Assembly: GCA_037042185.1 (NCBI GenBank)
Contig: JAXQJY010000028.1
Coordinates: 992,001 to 1,056,000 of the forward strand
Source: Sordariomycetes sp. S80-01Y
Lineage: Eukaryota; Ascomycota; Sordariomycetes
Length of the DNA: 64,000 bases
Direction: 5' to 3'
Each line of letters opens with the position of its first letter. Position 1 is the first letter of the stretch. Shown here in pieces: positions 1 through 12,400 of the stretch. The position numbers and the translations under genes were made by a program. Below the pieces are notes generated by a model. It made no database searches. It was not told the DNA's origin and saw nothing but the letters and a program-made list of their open reading frames with translations.

Positions 1-612
1 CGCTCCTATCTTCGTCTTCGATCCTCGGCAAGCCCCCACCCGCCTCTGGCCTCCGCTTCACGTCCCACAGCGCACCGCCCACGTTCCCCTCCTCCCCGGC
101 CATCTTGACGTAGATGTCGTCCGGTCTTTCCAGGTCCCCCTTCACGCGCGGGATGACATGAACGTGCACATGTGGCACCGTCTGTCCCGCCTCCGGGCCG
201 TCCTGCACCGCAACCGAGAAAGACCCGGCGGTGATGTCGGCAGAGGGGAAGTAGATGCTGGCTAGGAGCCGTTGCGTGAGCTGCACCGCCTGGAAGAGGT
301 CGGCTGTCTCGGAAGGTGAGAGATCGGTGAGGCGGCGATGGGGTGTGAGCGGGGAGATGAGAATGTGCCCCGGGATCAGGGGCTTCAGATTGACGAGGGC
401 GTACGAGTATTGGGTTTTGAGGAAGACATGGTGTCGTCAGTATGATCTAGTCGCAGAAGTGTAATAATTGTTGGGCTTACTTGATTCGTGACGGGGAAGG
501 GACCGAATTTGATCTCGGTACCAAAGACGTTAGTCGTTGGTTGCGACATATTGACTTTCACTGCACGAGTAGACGAGAATAGCCTTGCAGCGCCGGCCCT
601 CAACAGCGGCAT
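1..612 (-). CDS. HIT-family hydrolase (FHIT/Hnt2-like), 3' part cut by window edge
   Basis: Histidine-triad nucleotide hydrolase, probably cleaving diadenosine tri- or polyphosphates. The minus strand reads FGPFPVTNQ, then VFLKTQYSYALVNLKPLIPG, LTPHRRLTDLSP and the triad HVHVHVIPR (about 145-180), which is the FHIT/Hnt2 layout. The first exon ends at 481 before a good donor (GTAAGC, 480-475), and coding similarity resumes at 427. No AG lies in frame immediately before 427, so the splice junction is unresolved. There are two possible starts: 612, giving an Arg/Ser/Ala-rich leader that resembles a mitochondrial presequence, or 549 (MSQPTTNVFG), giving the usual cytosolic form. The C-terminus lies beyond base 1. 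The family call is firm; substrate and location are inferred. Confidence 0.85.
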
Positions 613-3600
613 GCTCGGATCTTATGCAGGTCGCTCGAAAGTGAATCAACAACAGGAGCTTCGTCCCTTCCAGATCGAATCTGCCTAGTGATTGGTCGCG
701 GTGAGACCTGCCGTCAGGGGATGTGGGATGATGATGTGTTGACTTTACTGGTGACGTGAGCCGTGGTTGCCCGAGGAATCGACGTTACGGAGAAGTGCAG
801 GGTAAGCCGAAAGTGGGGCATGTACTGGACGTTTTCGTTGGAGGGTAACGATGAAGCGTGCCTATGGCGAACTAAGAAGCATGATGTTCAGGCTGATAAC
901 TGCCAGAGAAGCTGCAATCTGAATCAATAATGGGACTTGATCAGGAGCTGAGTTAGTCATCTGCTGACATTAGAGTTGGCAAAGACTGCAGCTGTCCTAG
1001 CACACGATGAAATGACAGGAACGAGCGCTTCCCACACTGGAAACCGCATGGTATCACGGCTCTTCTCGGTAGATATTGCCCCGTGGATACGAAGATACGC
1101 TGTCAAGCTTACAAAGGCGTTCAGAAGAGCCATACATAAAACCCACGTGATCAAATCAGCACAAGGTGAAAAAGCGATGACCAGCAAGCTGCACCTCGGA
1201 CGAATCTGGTGCATGTGTGAGCCTGATATCATAGATATTTCAGACACCCTCCTGTCAAAGGTTGATTGACAACACAAGGCGATTTGTTTGACGTTCCAAT
1301 GTCCGTGCGAACCTACTCGACCTGTCCTCACACGACTCGGGGTGTGTGCGAACCAAAGGCGACCCCCGCGGAGGATCCACCGACAGGGAAGCGGCGGGAG
1401 CTAGCGCAGAGGCTCTTAGCGCCAGAACCCTTCAATACATGCATATGCCGTATGCACGCTTGGCGCTCCATCCATCTCGATGGTGCCTCGCTCAAACCAG
1501 GATGTGAGGCGTCCTGGCAAATTGCCATTGAGTAAGGCTTTTTGAAAGCGAGACAAGATGACATGTGCTGTCCCCATCAGTGGAGCGAAGAGGCGCATTG
1601 AATGAAGGGGGTCATCCGACATAGCACATGTTGCGGCTTCCCCTGCGAAGCCCGTCGAGTTACGAAGTATTGCAGCGGCTGCAGGGCCGTTGGACTGGTC
1701 TCGATCAGACCGCGCCGAGGCCAAGTCCAATATGGGAAGGAAGCTTGACGAAGTTGGCGTAGAAATTCCGGGGTATGCTATCGCGTGACGGAGTTCCTGC
1801 TAAACCTGCCCGCATCCCCGCTTCATCCTCTCATCTCGTTTTTTTGATGTCCCGAGTGAAGACTGTGGAAGGAAGGGCGGCTCGCCCGTTGCAATCAGCG
1901 GTATGTTTTGTGGTGGGAGTCTGCACACCTGAAAAGAGGGGATTCGTTATGGTGGGAGTCGATCAATCAGTTGACTCAATGTTGGCTGGCGTCGTTATGC
2001 AAAAGCCGAAGGACACATTGACCTGATGTCGGAGCCTCCCCCGTTACGGTCTGGTTGTCAACAAGCTCCTTCGCGCTAGCGTTGCTGCATCAGGCGCGCC
2101 GCCCGATTTCGGCCGACGTGAAGTGAGGGCAGAAGCGATTCAGGCTGTCAGTGGGACAAGCGTCGGCAGCGTCAAGCGGCCTTCGATTGCGCACTGCAGT
2201 GACGATCGAGGTGGTGGGAGCGCCGTGTCGCTTTGTCGCAAGTTTAGTTGCAACGACAGGGCTGCTGGTTCTCCTCCTCGGGGCTCACCGCTCCTCAAGT
2301 CGACGAGCGCGATCCTGGACCCAGTCGATCTTGTTTCCAAAATACACAGCTGTATCTAGTTTCCGCATATCCCATCCTGCTCCTCGAGTCAATCTGGTCG
2401 TTCGACTTCGCCCCGTTGCTTCTTCACCTGACCCCGAACCGGCCATGTGTTGTTGTTCTTATCCGTGGATTCGCGGTCCCACCGGTGTGTCGCTCGGAAC
2501 ATCGCAAGGGTGGGTCTGGCACCGCTGCGCACCGCTGCAGCTGCATTGAAAGCTTTTCATGCTGCGCGTCTCGACTTATTGCCGCCGAATCAAAGGCCGA
2601 GCTCATATGCTTGTATCCATAACAGCACTAGCGCCGACCACGGACCTTTCTTATCGACGACCATCTGTGAATCAAGGCCAATGAGCGGTCACCTGCCCGC
2701 AGCTTTCGGCCACGGCGTTCAAGGCACTGGACCGGAATGGGTGTGAAGACGAGGGGAGGGGGCGGGGTGAAGACAGAGGCCGTGCACACTTCCCGCGATG
2801 ATGGCAACCAGCAACGACGTGCGGCTTGCTGTCGCAACGTGACACAAAGCCATTAAAGTTTAACATTTGATTTTGTAGGTGTTGCTCTAGTCTCCAAAAG
2901 GTACGGGATTTCGCTCCGTGGTCATTAGCAGGCAGTGGTCGTGTAGCTGCTCGGGGTGGTAGCCGTTGGTCTGCTCCACGAGCAGAGCTCTCATTATTTT
3001 GTCCGCGTCTTCAGGGCCTGGGGACCTGCACTATCCTGCAGCATGCGAAATGCAGACCCGCTCACCTCTGAAAGTGGGAATTGGAAGACGCACTTCGCAT
3101 CGGACATTGTCCCCCTCGACGGCGGGTCTCGCCTAGCGCTGCAAGCGTCCTTCCATCACGAGGGAGACAGCCATGTCTTCACTCGAGCTGTCCGCAACAT
3201 GATAACGGTTGAGGTCGTGGCGAGCCGCGGGCCGGAGCCGGAAGCGTTCTTGTCTCACGTCCGGGGGTGCGTTTGGGATCGCTTGCAGCACGTTGCAACG
3301 GTCCGTGGTCTGGAGGGGAGAGACATGGCGCTGTGAGACACATTCCAGCAGTGCCGATCTCTTGGATACAGCGATGCGATGCCGGGCGCTTTCGTCGATC
3401 CACATGCAGCTAACGGAGACTTGTCTCGTATATGTGCATGCATCTGGTGACAGGGTTTCACTTAAGCAGTGTTTGCAGCGCCACTTTGGCTCCACGCAGA
3501 ATCCGGCGGCGCCTGCCCGGAGTCAAACGCAGATCCACCTGCCGCGGGACAGGTAGAAATAACTTGGTCGCCCTCCGAACACTGCTCGTCCAAACCCTCC

Positions 3601-3842
3601 ATCCTCTCAACAACAACAATCTCTGGACTTTCAACGCATTCTTTGATCTTGCTCGACCTCATCCAAGGTCTTGCTTGTCAAGCGTTAACTATCGTCGTCT
3701 GCTGCTCTCTCCAAGACCTTTAGTTGTCCATCTCCTCGTCGCTCCATCTCGGCCTTTCGCGCGCACACAGACACCTCCATCCCAACGTCAAAACCCTTGG
3801 TCCCGTGTCTGTCGTCGTAAGCTTTTGCCGTTTACAAGCACC
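613..3842. other. Gene-free interval, 3.2 kb
   Basis: Only short open frames without recognisable motifs or consistent splice signals were seen on either strand. The last 300 bp or so before 3843 are pyrimidine-rich with CT and CAAC tracts. This is typical of a fungal 5' leader and probably belongs to the transporter that starts at 3843. Confidence 0.5.
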
Positions 3843-5529
3843 ATGTCTCTAACCAGCCAGACTCGCTCTCGCAACCTCAATGACTTCCCCACCCTCCAAC
3901 TCTTTTTGCTAGGTAGGTTCCCGCCCCTCGGAGTCGTCTTGTGGCAACCCCGTTTCTAACTTTGTTCATAGCCATTGTCCGTCTGGCCGAGCCTATCGCT
4001 CTCACCTCCATCTTCCCGTATGCTTGGGCCCTTGTCAAGCGATTCCATGTTGGAAATGAAGAAGATGCATCCTTCTACGCCGGTCTCCTCATCTCCTCCT
4101 TCTCGCTCGCCGAGGCTGCCATGGGCATGTTTTGGGGTAGCTTGTCTGATCGCATTGGTCGCAAGCCCGTTCTCATGATTGGCTGCTCTGGAACCATGTT
4201 GAGCATGGTCATGGTAGGATTCGCTTCCAACATTTGGACGGCTTTGCTCGGTCGAGCGTTAGGTGGTCTCCTCAACGGCAACATCGGCGTCATTCAAACC
4301 ATGGTCGGTGAACTTGTCAAGAAGCCTGAGCACGAGCGTAAGTCAAGCATCAACCCCTTGAAGCATCTTCTCGCTGACATTACTTAGCCCGCGCATACTC
4401 TGTCATGCCTTTTGTCTGGAGTATTGGCACCATTATTGGACCTTGCATTGGTGGGACCTTCGCAGACCCCTACACATCCTGGCCCAATGCCTTTCCCAAG
4501 GGCGGCGTCTTCGAACGCTTCCCCTACCTTCTTCCCAACCTCATCTGCGCGCTGCTTCTTGGTGTCAGTATCATCTTGGGTTTCCTCCTCCTCGAGGAGA
4601 CTCACCCTGACATGCAGCCCCGCGTGCTCCTGCCAGCAGACACTTACGTGTCTGAGGAGACCCCGCTTATTGAGACTTCAGATGCCATGAAGCGTCCTGC
4701 CGTCGACCTTCGCTCTGAGACTTACGGTGCCATCAATGTCAACGATGACACGGAGGAGATCACCCGAGAGAAGACTTCCCCCCAAAGCATCTTCAACAAG
4801 CGCATCGTCCATTTGGTCATCGCACTTTGCATCTTCACCTACCACTCGATGACCTATGACCACCTGATGCCCATCTTCTTCGAGGATGAGCGTGCCAACA
4901 ATCTGTTGCAAGCTGCCTCGATGGGCTCGGTGCCGCCCTTCTACTCGCCTGGAGGGCTAGGCCTGTCTGTTCGCTCTGTCGGCATGATTATGGCTGTCAA
5001 CGGAGTCATTGCCCTGTTCGTGCAAGCAGTCATCTTCCCCATTGCTGCCGAGAGGGTTGGTGTGTACAAGCTTTTCCTCATCGTTACCGTCCTTCACCCT
5101 ATTGCGTACGCCATTGTGCCTATGCTCCTCGTTGTCCCCCAATCCCTCGTCTTCCCCGCCATCTACACCTGCCTTGCTGTTCGCAACATCCTCTCCATCA
5201 CCCTCTACCCTCTCCTCCTCATCCTCATCAAAGAGGCCACCCCCACACCCAGTGCTCTTGGCATGATCAACGGTCTTGCGGCCAGCGCTGGCGCTGCTTG
5301 CCGCATGGTAGCACCGCCCGTTGCCGGATACCTGTACACCTACGGAAGCAAGATTGACTGCACCGCCTTGGCCTGGTATGGCAGTGCCCTAACCGCCATC
5401 GTCGGGGCTGTGCAGTGCTTCTCTGTTCCCCGCCAACACAGCCATGATGAGTCTGAAGAGGCTGCTCCCGTGAGCAAGCGACGCCCTTCTGTCACTGTCA
5501 CCGAGGTCTCGTTCTCTAGCGAGGATTGA
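3843..5529 (+). CDS. MFS transporter, ZIFL/drug:H+ antiporter type (YCR023C-like)
   Basis: Twelve-helix major facilitator, 525 residues from three exons: 3843-3912, 3972-4337 and 4388-5529. Introns are 3913-3971 and 4338-4387. The spliced frame restores the family sequences LLAIVRLAEPIALTSIFPYA and HEPRAYSVMPFVWSIGT, which supports both junctions. Motif A of the superfamily is clear between helices 2 and 3 (GSLSDRIGRKPVLMIG). A long hydrophilic acidic loop separates the two six-helix halves and contains an ETPLIE di-leucine-like signal, which suggests vacuolar or endosomal sorting. The substrate cannot be read from sequence; relatives include zinc-induced-facilitator-like and multidrug exporters. 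It lies 7.5 kb beyond the PKS stop with a housekeeping gene and a DNA-binding protein between, so membership of the cluster is doubtful. Confidence 0.88.
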
Positions 5530-6126
5530 GTTCACTCAAGAAACAAATCAAATCAAATCAGTCAAGACAACTCCACCCCTTGATCTTCGAGGCTTCGCGA
5601 TCACGTTGGACTCGGCAGCAAAAAAGAGCTGCCGAGAAGAAGTTGACCATTCCGCAGTTTCACGAGAGGCGTTGAATTGCAAGGAAAAAAAACACACTTG
5701 AATTTATGCAAGGCGTTCTCGGGGGTTCGTTCAAGCTGTCTGCATGCTCTTGAAGATATCCCCAATTTGTGCATCCAACAATTTACGTTGGAGTTCGTAC
5801 GGCATTACACGGCGCATGGAGCTCAAAACATTTACATAGAACGATTTACGAGATATAGTTGTACATAATGAGCTAGATGAATATTAGATGATGAAGCATA
5901 CAGGTCCTTGTCCAATCGCCCCTTTTTGCGTGTGGTTGCCGATAGTACGGATGAGCCTTTGGCGGGAGCATCCAATAAGATTTTCGCCACTCCACAAAGT
6001 TGGAGAACCTTCGAAATTTTAACGACACCAAAGGCCTCACTCACTGGACGCTCTTGCGACCCTCACTCTCGGGTGATCAACCTTGAACGAAAATTTGCGA
6101 ACAACCTCATCGAGAATACCGTAACC

Positions 6127-7341
6127 ATGGATCTCGACAAGCTCACTGAGCAAATGGCGGCCAAAATGACCACAGCCGACGCCTCGCAACCCGCCTCCTC
6201 TCCCGACTCTACAAAGCCTGAACTCACACCTGGCCTGGCCTACACGGCCAACAAGACCGTTGACGAGGTCATTGCTGATCTCAACAAGTCACCGCTGTTC
6301 ATGACGGAGCTTGAGGAGAACGACGACATTGCGGCGTTACAAGCGCTGGACTATGAAGGCACCCCGCTGGAAAATGGACAGGACTTCAAGGAGAGAGGAA
6401 ACGAATACTTCAGGGAAAAGATGTGGACCGATGCTAAAGAGTTCTACACCAAGGGAATACAAATCTTGGCGTTAGAGGAGAAGACCAGGCAGAGGGGTGA
6501 TGTGACGATGAACGCGGAGGGCGTGGTCGACAGCGAGGAGGAGATAAAACAGCAGAGGCTGACGCTGGAGGGACTGTATGTGAACCGCGCAGCCTGTGAG
6601 ATTGAGTTGAAGAACTACAGAAGCTGCTGGCTTGATTGCGCCGCAGCTCTGAGACTCAACAACAAGAACATCAAGGCTTGCTATCGCGGAGCAAAAGCTT
6701 TGCTAGCAGTTGGACGCATCGAGGAGGCGGACGACATGTGCGCCCGCGGTCTCAACGTCGATCGCGAGAATAAATCTCTGCTGCTACTAGCGGATGAGAT
6801 TGTCAAAAAGGCCAAAGCAAGAGACGCGAAGAACAAGAGCGACGCCGAGCGGGAAGCTACCAAGAAGCGACGCGCAATTTTGCTGAAAGCCGCCATCCAA
6901 GCACGCGGGATTCCGACCCGAAGCACAGACAAACCGCCCGAGATGGAGGACGCAGCCATCTCCCTCGTCCCGGACCCGGACGACCCGCGCTCGTCCCTCC
7001 AGTTCCCCACGCTCCTCCTGTACCCGACGGACTACGAGACGGACTTCATCAAGGCGTTTGGCGAGACACAGACGCTGGAGGACCACCTGGGCTACGTCTT
7101 CCCCCTGCCGTGGGACAAGGAGGGCAAGTACACCCTGCAGGGAACTGAGTGCTACGTCGAGACCAAGGAGGGCGGGCTGCTCAAGATGGGCAAGCGGGTG
7201 CCGCTGCTCAAGATCCTGAGCACGGGCAAGGTGGAGATCGTGGACGAGGTGGTCAGGATATTCGTGCTACCTAAGGCGCATGCGGAGGCTTGGACGAAGA
7301 AGTACAAGGCTGAGAGGGCGAAGCAGCTAGGCAGGGCTTGA
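6127..7341 (+). CDS. CNS1: TPR co-chaperone of Hsp90, Cns1/TTC4 family
   Basis: Single-exon, 404-residue cytosolic or nuclear Hsp90/Hsp70 co-chaperone. The start at 6127 (MDLDKLTEQM) is chosen because family similarity begins after it; upstream in-frame codons to 5908 look like leader. The segment NKSPLFMTELEENDDIAAL at about residues 53-71 is the Cns1/TTC4 signature. Three TPRs follow at about 86-205, with carboxylate-clamp type residues in KERGNEYF, YVNRAACEIELKNY and KACYRGAKALL, which bind the EEVD tail of Hsp90. A charged helix (about 225-265) leads into the C-terminal 'wheel' domain (LQFPTLLLYPTDYETDFIK onward). Yeast Cns1 is essential and linked to translation elongation factor folding; the same role is inferred here. 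Confidence 0.9.
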   Translation: MDLDKLTEQMAAKMTTADASQPASSPDSTKPELTPGLAYTANKTVDEVIADLNKSPLFMTELEENDDIAALQALDYEGTPLENGQDFKERGNEYFREKMWTDAKEFYTKGIQILALEEKTRQRGDVTMNAEGVVDSEEEIKQQRLTLEGLYVNRAACEIELKNYRSCWLDCAAALRLNNKNIKACYRGAKALLAVGRIEEADDMCARGLNVDRENKSLLLLADEIVKKAKARDAKNKSDAEREATKKRRAILLKAAIQARGIPTRSTDKPPEMEDAAISLVPDPDDPRSSLQFPTLLLYPTDYETDFIKAFGETQTLEDHLGYVFPLPWDKEGKYTLQGTECYVETKEGGLLKMGKRVPLLKILSTGKVEIVDEVVRIFVLPKAHAEAWTKKYKAERAKQLGRA

Positions 7342-7658
7342 AGAACATCAGGCTGCAGAGCGCTGGAGATGAAGGGACAAGCCTGTTGCGGACAAAGAAG
7401 GGCCAGATTATGCACGAATGCGTGAATAGATGATACCACGACTCCCAAAGAAAGACATTAAATTCGCATCTATGAACGCCGCTCCTCGCTTTTGTGGGTA
7501 TCTCGATAACATATAGACCCAAGATTGTTCGCCCAATCGCCTCGCTCGCTGTTTTGTGTGTGTAAAGTATTCAGAGAGTCTCCAGGCAGGCATCGTGAGA
7601 CCACGGAAAGGCATCTCAAGTACCTACTAGTAACTCCTCTGCTTCATGAGCAAAGGTG

Positions 7659-9479
7659 TCACTGGTCTGTGTTTTCAGGCACGCGCATATCCATAAGTAT
7701 GGCCGCGGCTCCAAAGTCAGTCCCGTTGCGCTTGGAGGTACGGCCTGATGAAGCGGCGGCCTGACGAAGATCGCTGATTTCCCGTCCAAGTTTCTCGATA
7801 ACATCGGCTTGGTAGAGGTTGGTCGCATTGGCTGCTATCAGTCTCTTTTCCAGCTCGTCGGTTTTGCCCTGGAGTTCTTCTGTGTATCCAGAGTTCGACG
7901 CGCGCGGGGGCTGCAACTTCGGGCGCACAAGGGTCGAATGGTCAGAGTAGACTGATGCTGTAGATTCATTACCCACTCCTGGACGGCTCCCTTGTTCCAG
8001 CACAGGATCGATGGGAGCCGAAGCTGGGGAGAGGGTGTGGGTATCGTCCGGGGAGCCGTTCATGCGGTTGAAACAGCGCACTATGTCTGCCATCCTACGT
8101 CGCTTCTCGAACTGGTCGTCTCGAGACATTCTGCGCTTGTTCATGAGATGAGACGCATCGTCTGGAGCAGAAGCCTTGGGCGACGGCACTAGCGAAGCAT
8201 GGGGAGGTACTGCCTCAAGACTTGTGAATACGCCATCATTCTCTGAGTCAGAGCTCTCAGGTCTAATATGAATTGGTGCGAGATCGCGCGGGTGGTATGC
8301 ATGTGGCGTCTCGCCGTAGTGGCCGCAGTCAGGGAACCCCCTCGCATCGCCGTAGCCATTCCGCTGCAGAGAGACCGGCACTAGTTCGTAGTGGTGAGGT
8401 GTGGGTGGTAGTCGACCGTAGGAAGCGTCGCCAGAAGCCTGTTGAAAGTGTTTGGAGTGCTGCAGAGAGCGCAGTTCCATCGAGCTTCCCGCGTATTGGT
8501 CCTCTACCAGCTGTTGAGGATGGCTGGTGATGATCTGCAGGGGACGGCTTGCGTGTCGGTAGGCCTTGGCCTCGTGGCTGGCTTCTTTGATTATCGACGG
8601 ATCGATTGCCATGACATTGAACCCCTTCTGGTCGGGCTCAACGCACGCGAGCGGGAAGTCCGGGCCAAATATCGGGATCAGAGCGCCTCGGATCTTGTAA
8701 CAAAACGTCGCGCAAACGGCCTTCGCGCAACGCATCTGTAGCCAGTAACCTAACCACTGTCAGGTTTAGTTAAGCTCTGGCGGCAGTGTGACATACCTTG
8801 TGCAGTTCGATTGCCTCCTGTGATCTGGACAGTCACGTCCCTCATCCCGGGGTTTGCGTCCAGCATCTTGGCCGGTCCGGTCTAGAACAGAATGTTGCTT
8901 AGTTAGGAGGCGCACGTTCGTGATCCAGGAGGTCTACCTTCTTGAAATTGCATATCTTAAAGAATGGGCTGATGCGTACGAGACCGCTTTTGTAGTCCCA
9001 CATGACCTCGTAGATATGGTTATCCTTCGGATCGGCGAAGGTGTACATGAAGACTGCAAACACCAACTAGTCAGCCGGCAGCCCGTCAAGCCACACCTCG
9101 AAAACATACCCTCGAGCTTCTCGCGTCCAGTCTTGAGCTTGAGGTCCTTTTTGTCGCTGGAATACGGGATGTGCGCTGCAAAGCTCTCGATGTGCCCGAA
9201 GTTCTGGATGTTGTAGGGCTCCATGAGCTGCATGGAGGCGCGGTCGTTGTAGTTCTCGTACGCGCGATACTTGATGGGCCCATCTGGTCTTAGCCACTGA
9301 AGGTCGCTAGCATCTCGACCCTTCTTGGTTCGAGGCCGTGCGGGCCTCGAAGGTGTAAAGGCATCGCAAAGATCAGAGGCTGGTGAAGATAGCTCCGAGC
9401 CTGAGGGCACTGACTCTGGCGTTTCGGGACGGCGGCCAGTGTCATTCAGGATCTCATGGATGGGTATCCTACGCTCCAT
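7659..9479 (-). CDS. APSES/KilA-N DNA-binding protein (Xbp1-like)
   Basis: Predicted nuclear DNA-binding protein of 553 residues. Four exons: 9479-9110, 9053-8938, 8881-8797 and 8749-7659, and all junctions keep frame. The domain spans about residues 85-225: FGHIESFAAHIPYSSDKKDL, then VMWDYKSGLVRISPFFK, ITGGNRTAQGYW and FCYKIRGALIPIFGPDFP. This is the KilA-N/APSES fold seen in fungal Xbp1 and Bqt4-type proteins rather than the StuA or Mbp1 branches. The C-terminal half is low-complexity with a basic stretch (NKRRMSRDDQFEKRRR, nuclear-localisation-like) and a final coiled coil (KTDELEKRLIAANATNLYQ onward). The ATG at 9479 is used because further upstream only non-ATG codons continue the frame. 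It lies next to the PKS side of the window, but no evidence ties it to the cluster. Confidence 0.82.
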
Positions 9480-12400
9480 ATCTCTGGTTGCAGGCAAGTT
9501 GTTCGAGTCTTGAAGCTAGGAATGAGTAACTGAAGGGCCGGAGTTCGGATGGCAAGTAACCAGACAGGACGAGCGGGAGATGAGTTTGTTATAGAAGGAG
9601 AGAGAGAAATACAGATTCCGGTGCACAGAAAAAGCAAGTACCTAGCTCGTCTGATCGGTCGACCAGGCCGTGGCTTGACAAACAGGCGAAAGATGACCGC
9701 CCACGGAACGAGCGCCCCCCTCCTCATGGATCACCGAAGAACGGCCAATGACGGCCGGACCGGAAAAGCCCTGCGAATGCTTCTTGATCTGAGACACCCT
9801 CAGGTAGCTGCCAGGGCTGTGATTAGAGCCAAAGAGAATACAGATCATTCGACCTCACCGACTTGGTCGTGACTCCTGACCTGTAAGCTCAATGTATGGT
9901 CGTTTGTCGGGTATCCACCCTGTTTTGTCCTAGAGCTTAGCCGGAAGCCACAAAGTGACAGGCGGATCAGAAGACATGATATGAGAGGAGAAAGATCTCA
10001 GGGACTTGCGGTGAGGTGAACAATAGCGACGATGTCTTTAGAAGATCGCAGAAGCCCATCCAGCGGGCCATTACGAAGGGCTCTGGCTTCTAAGCTATCG
10101 CGTTCGTGAAGCAAGCATGCGAGAGTCGGGCGCCCGCCTCTTGCAACGCCCGAGAGACAGACTGATGGTAAATTCAGTCCCTCCGAGCTCCTCACCGAGC
10201 AGCCTTGACCGACAGCGAGGCCGGAGGCACGGGAGCTTACTTCTGGGAACCCCTTCAGAAGGGTAATACGCCAACGTGCAGTCGTCAATCCCAAGTTTGG
10301 CCCGTCAGCGGCAAAGGTGTACTCTACTTGAAAGCGACAGACCGATGTCCTTCCCAACGTAGATGACGCAAGAACCTGTCTGGACCTTTGTGAGTCCAGA
10401 ACAGCAAATGAGCGCGGCCAAGAGTCCAAACATGGCAGCACCTCGTTGGACAGACATGCCTTGGTGGTTTCATGGGCTCTACAGGGGCGCTCGGAAGATG
10501 GCATGAAGCAGCATATTCAAACCATGCACGGGTCTTTGTTGTGTCACACGCAATGAAGAGCACACGCCGCCTCCTCCCCGCCTGGTGTGATTACCTGGTC
10601 CATTAGGTCCTTTTTGAGCAGACCGCAGCTTGTGCTTGTCGCTGGCCTGGCAGGGGTTCCATCTATGATTCTGGGCATTGTTCAATTCGATCATCCCGTC
10701 GAAGTCCTATCGACAGGTCAGCCGTGCAGGCATCTCCGAGTGGAGCTGAGATCTGAACAGCACAAGAAATGTCTAGACTCTATTATCGCAGAACCCTGCT
10801 CTACCACTTGATTCAGGAGTTTAAGAGCCTTCGTGAGGGTTTCCAGAAGACTGGAAAGGTACTTGCCTATGAGTCCTTCCAATAGGTTGCCTCCGATGTA
10901 GCTGTCAAGGCACAAGCCACTGACTGGCTGGCGCGGAGGGTGGTCGCACACGCACACGAAAAATGTCCGAAGAAGCACAACACCAAGCCTCATCCGTGCC
11001 GCACAGGGAATTACAAAGTCTTTGGTTCGAGGCCCCCACAGTCTGTTAAGCCTCAAAGACCTGGAGGGGCCGCAACCCAGAGCCGGCCCGGAGACGGGAA
11101 ACAGCGGGTGAAAAGACTCTATGGCGCGGCACGAACGGCTGCTAAGGGATATTTGACCCTTCATGGTCATGTTGTTAACAGACAAAACATGCTCCACTCT
11201 ACCCTGGCCGATCAGTGTCTGTCCTTCAGAGTAACGCGACTCAACGGTCGTTGCGAGGTCTGTAGGAATTGTATGGCACCCTTCCTTGCGTCAACTACAA
11301 CAAGTATAGGTACTCCCGATGCCCACGATGATATGCCTTGCGTCTACCGACTTGATCGGATGCGCATCCCTCGAGATTGAGTCGACTAGGAAGAGAAAAG
11401 TCGACAGGAATCCAAGCCTCCTCTCGATGCAACCGCCCGACGGCTCGGGTCACGGTGTGCCGTGTAGGTAACCATGAATTCTGGCAACGGCCAGGTATCG
11501 ACACCCTCCGGCGCCGGTCAATAAAATCATGGGAAAAATGCCATCCGGTTAGGGGTTTCCATTTGAATTCTTCTGCGCCTAAAGAGCGACGAGAGCAGCT
11601 TTCGCTGGGTTGTTGGACGAAGGTCGCTGAGATGGCCAGGCAGCCCCGAAGCCGATGTCAGTTTCAGAATAACCCACAAGGTTCCGGTGATACGTGTTTT
11701 ATTTCGAAGGGCAAGTCACCGTTTGTCCTGCTTGGTGAGACCTAGTATGAAAGGGATCCGGATGTGCGCATTTCTTTCGTAGCATATCCCCCCTTTACTG
11801 CTTGTCAACGCTACCGACGTTACTTGTGTGCACACTTAACCCCAACCCTTGACCAGCGGGACCGCCGCGATGGAAACACGGTGGCCCTGGCAGGCAATTT
11901 GAGCAAGATTTGGGTATCAGTACACCGATGAGGCTGGCATCTACTGGACGCGTGGGTTGACGCTCTGCAGGGCGACTTGATCAGGATGAATAAACCCGGC
12001 GAGTGAAAATTGCAGAACGGCCGTCTGAGGGTGGAATGAGTGATTCCACGAGGAAATGACCGCCTTGTTTCCGACGTCCTGATCGCTTCAGTTTGGCGCA
12101 ACGGCAATCCAGGCAAAAGCCAAGCCTGTCCGCTCTCGCACCACGACGCCCACAAACGCCGTTGTTCGGTACAACCAGTACGTGCCCTCAACAAGTGAAT
12201 AAAGAAACCGCGTAGCATATTCCCAAAAGATTTGAGGACTCGTACGCTCCACCAGGTACAGACGCGGCACGTGCCAGGCCGCCACGATCATGTTTGCTTC
12301 TGGACCGGGAAGGTCTGCCGGATATGGGAGGCGGGGGTTCAGCGTTTGCCAATGCGCGACCGAGACTTCCCCCGCGCATCTGTCTTTTGGCGCGGATGTA

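Noticed and set aside
2123-2746. Overlapping short open frames on the plus strand
   Set aside because: Several frames overlap, none has a recognised motif, and composition is not coding-like; treated as chance.
3843-5529. MFS transporter as the exporter of the PKS product
   Set aside because: It is separated from the PKS by CNS1 and the APSES gene and belongs to a widely conserved branch; no evidence connects it to the cluster.
9998-11197. Two minus-strand frames of about 160 codons near the APSES gene
   Set aside because: The second contains a leucine-rich stretch (LLETLTKALKLLNQVVEQG) reminiscent of a regulator C-terminus, but no DNA-binding motif or supporting exon could be found.
11240-11290. 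Cys-rich RCEVCRNC peptide on the plus strand, possible zinc cluster
   Set aside because: The remaining cysteines of a Zn2Cys6 or other finger are absent and the frame has no wider support.
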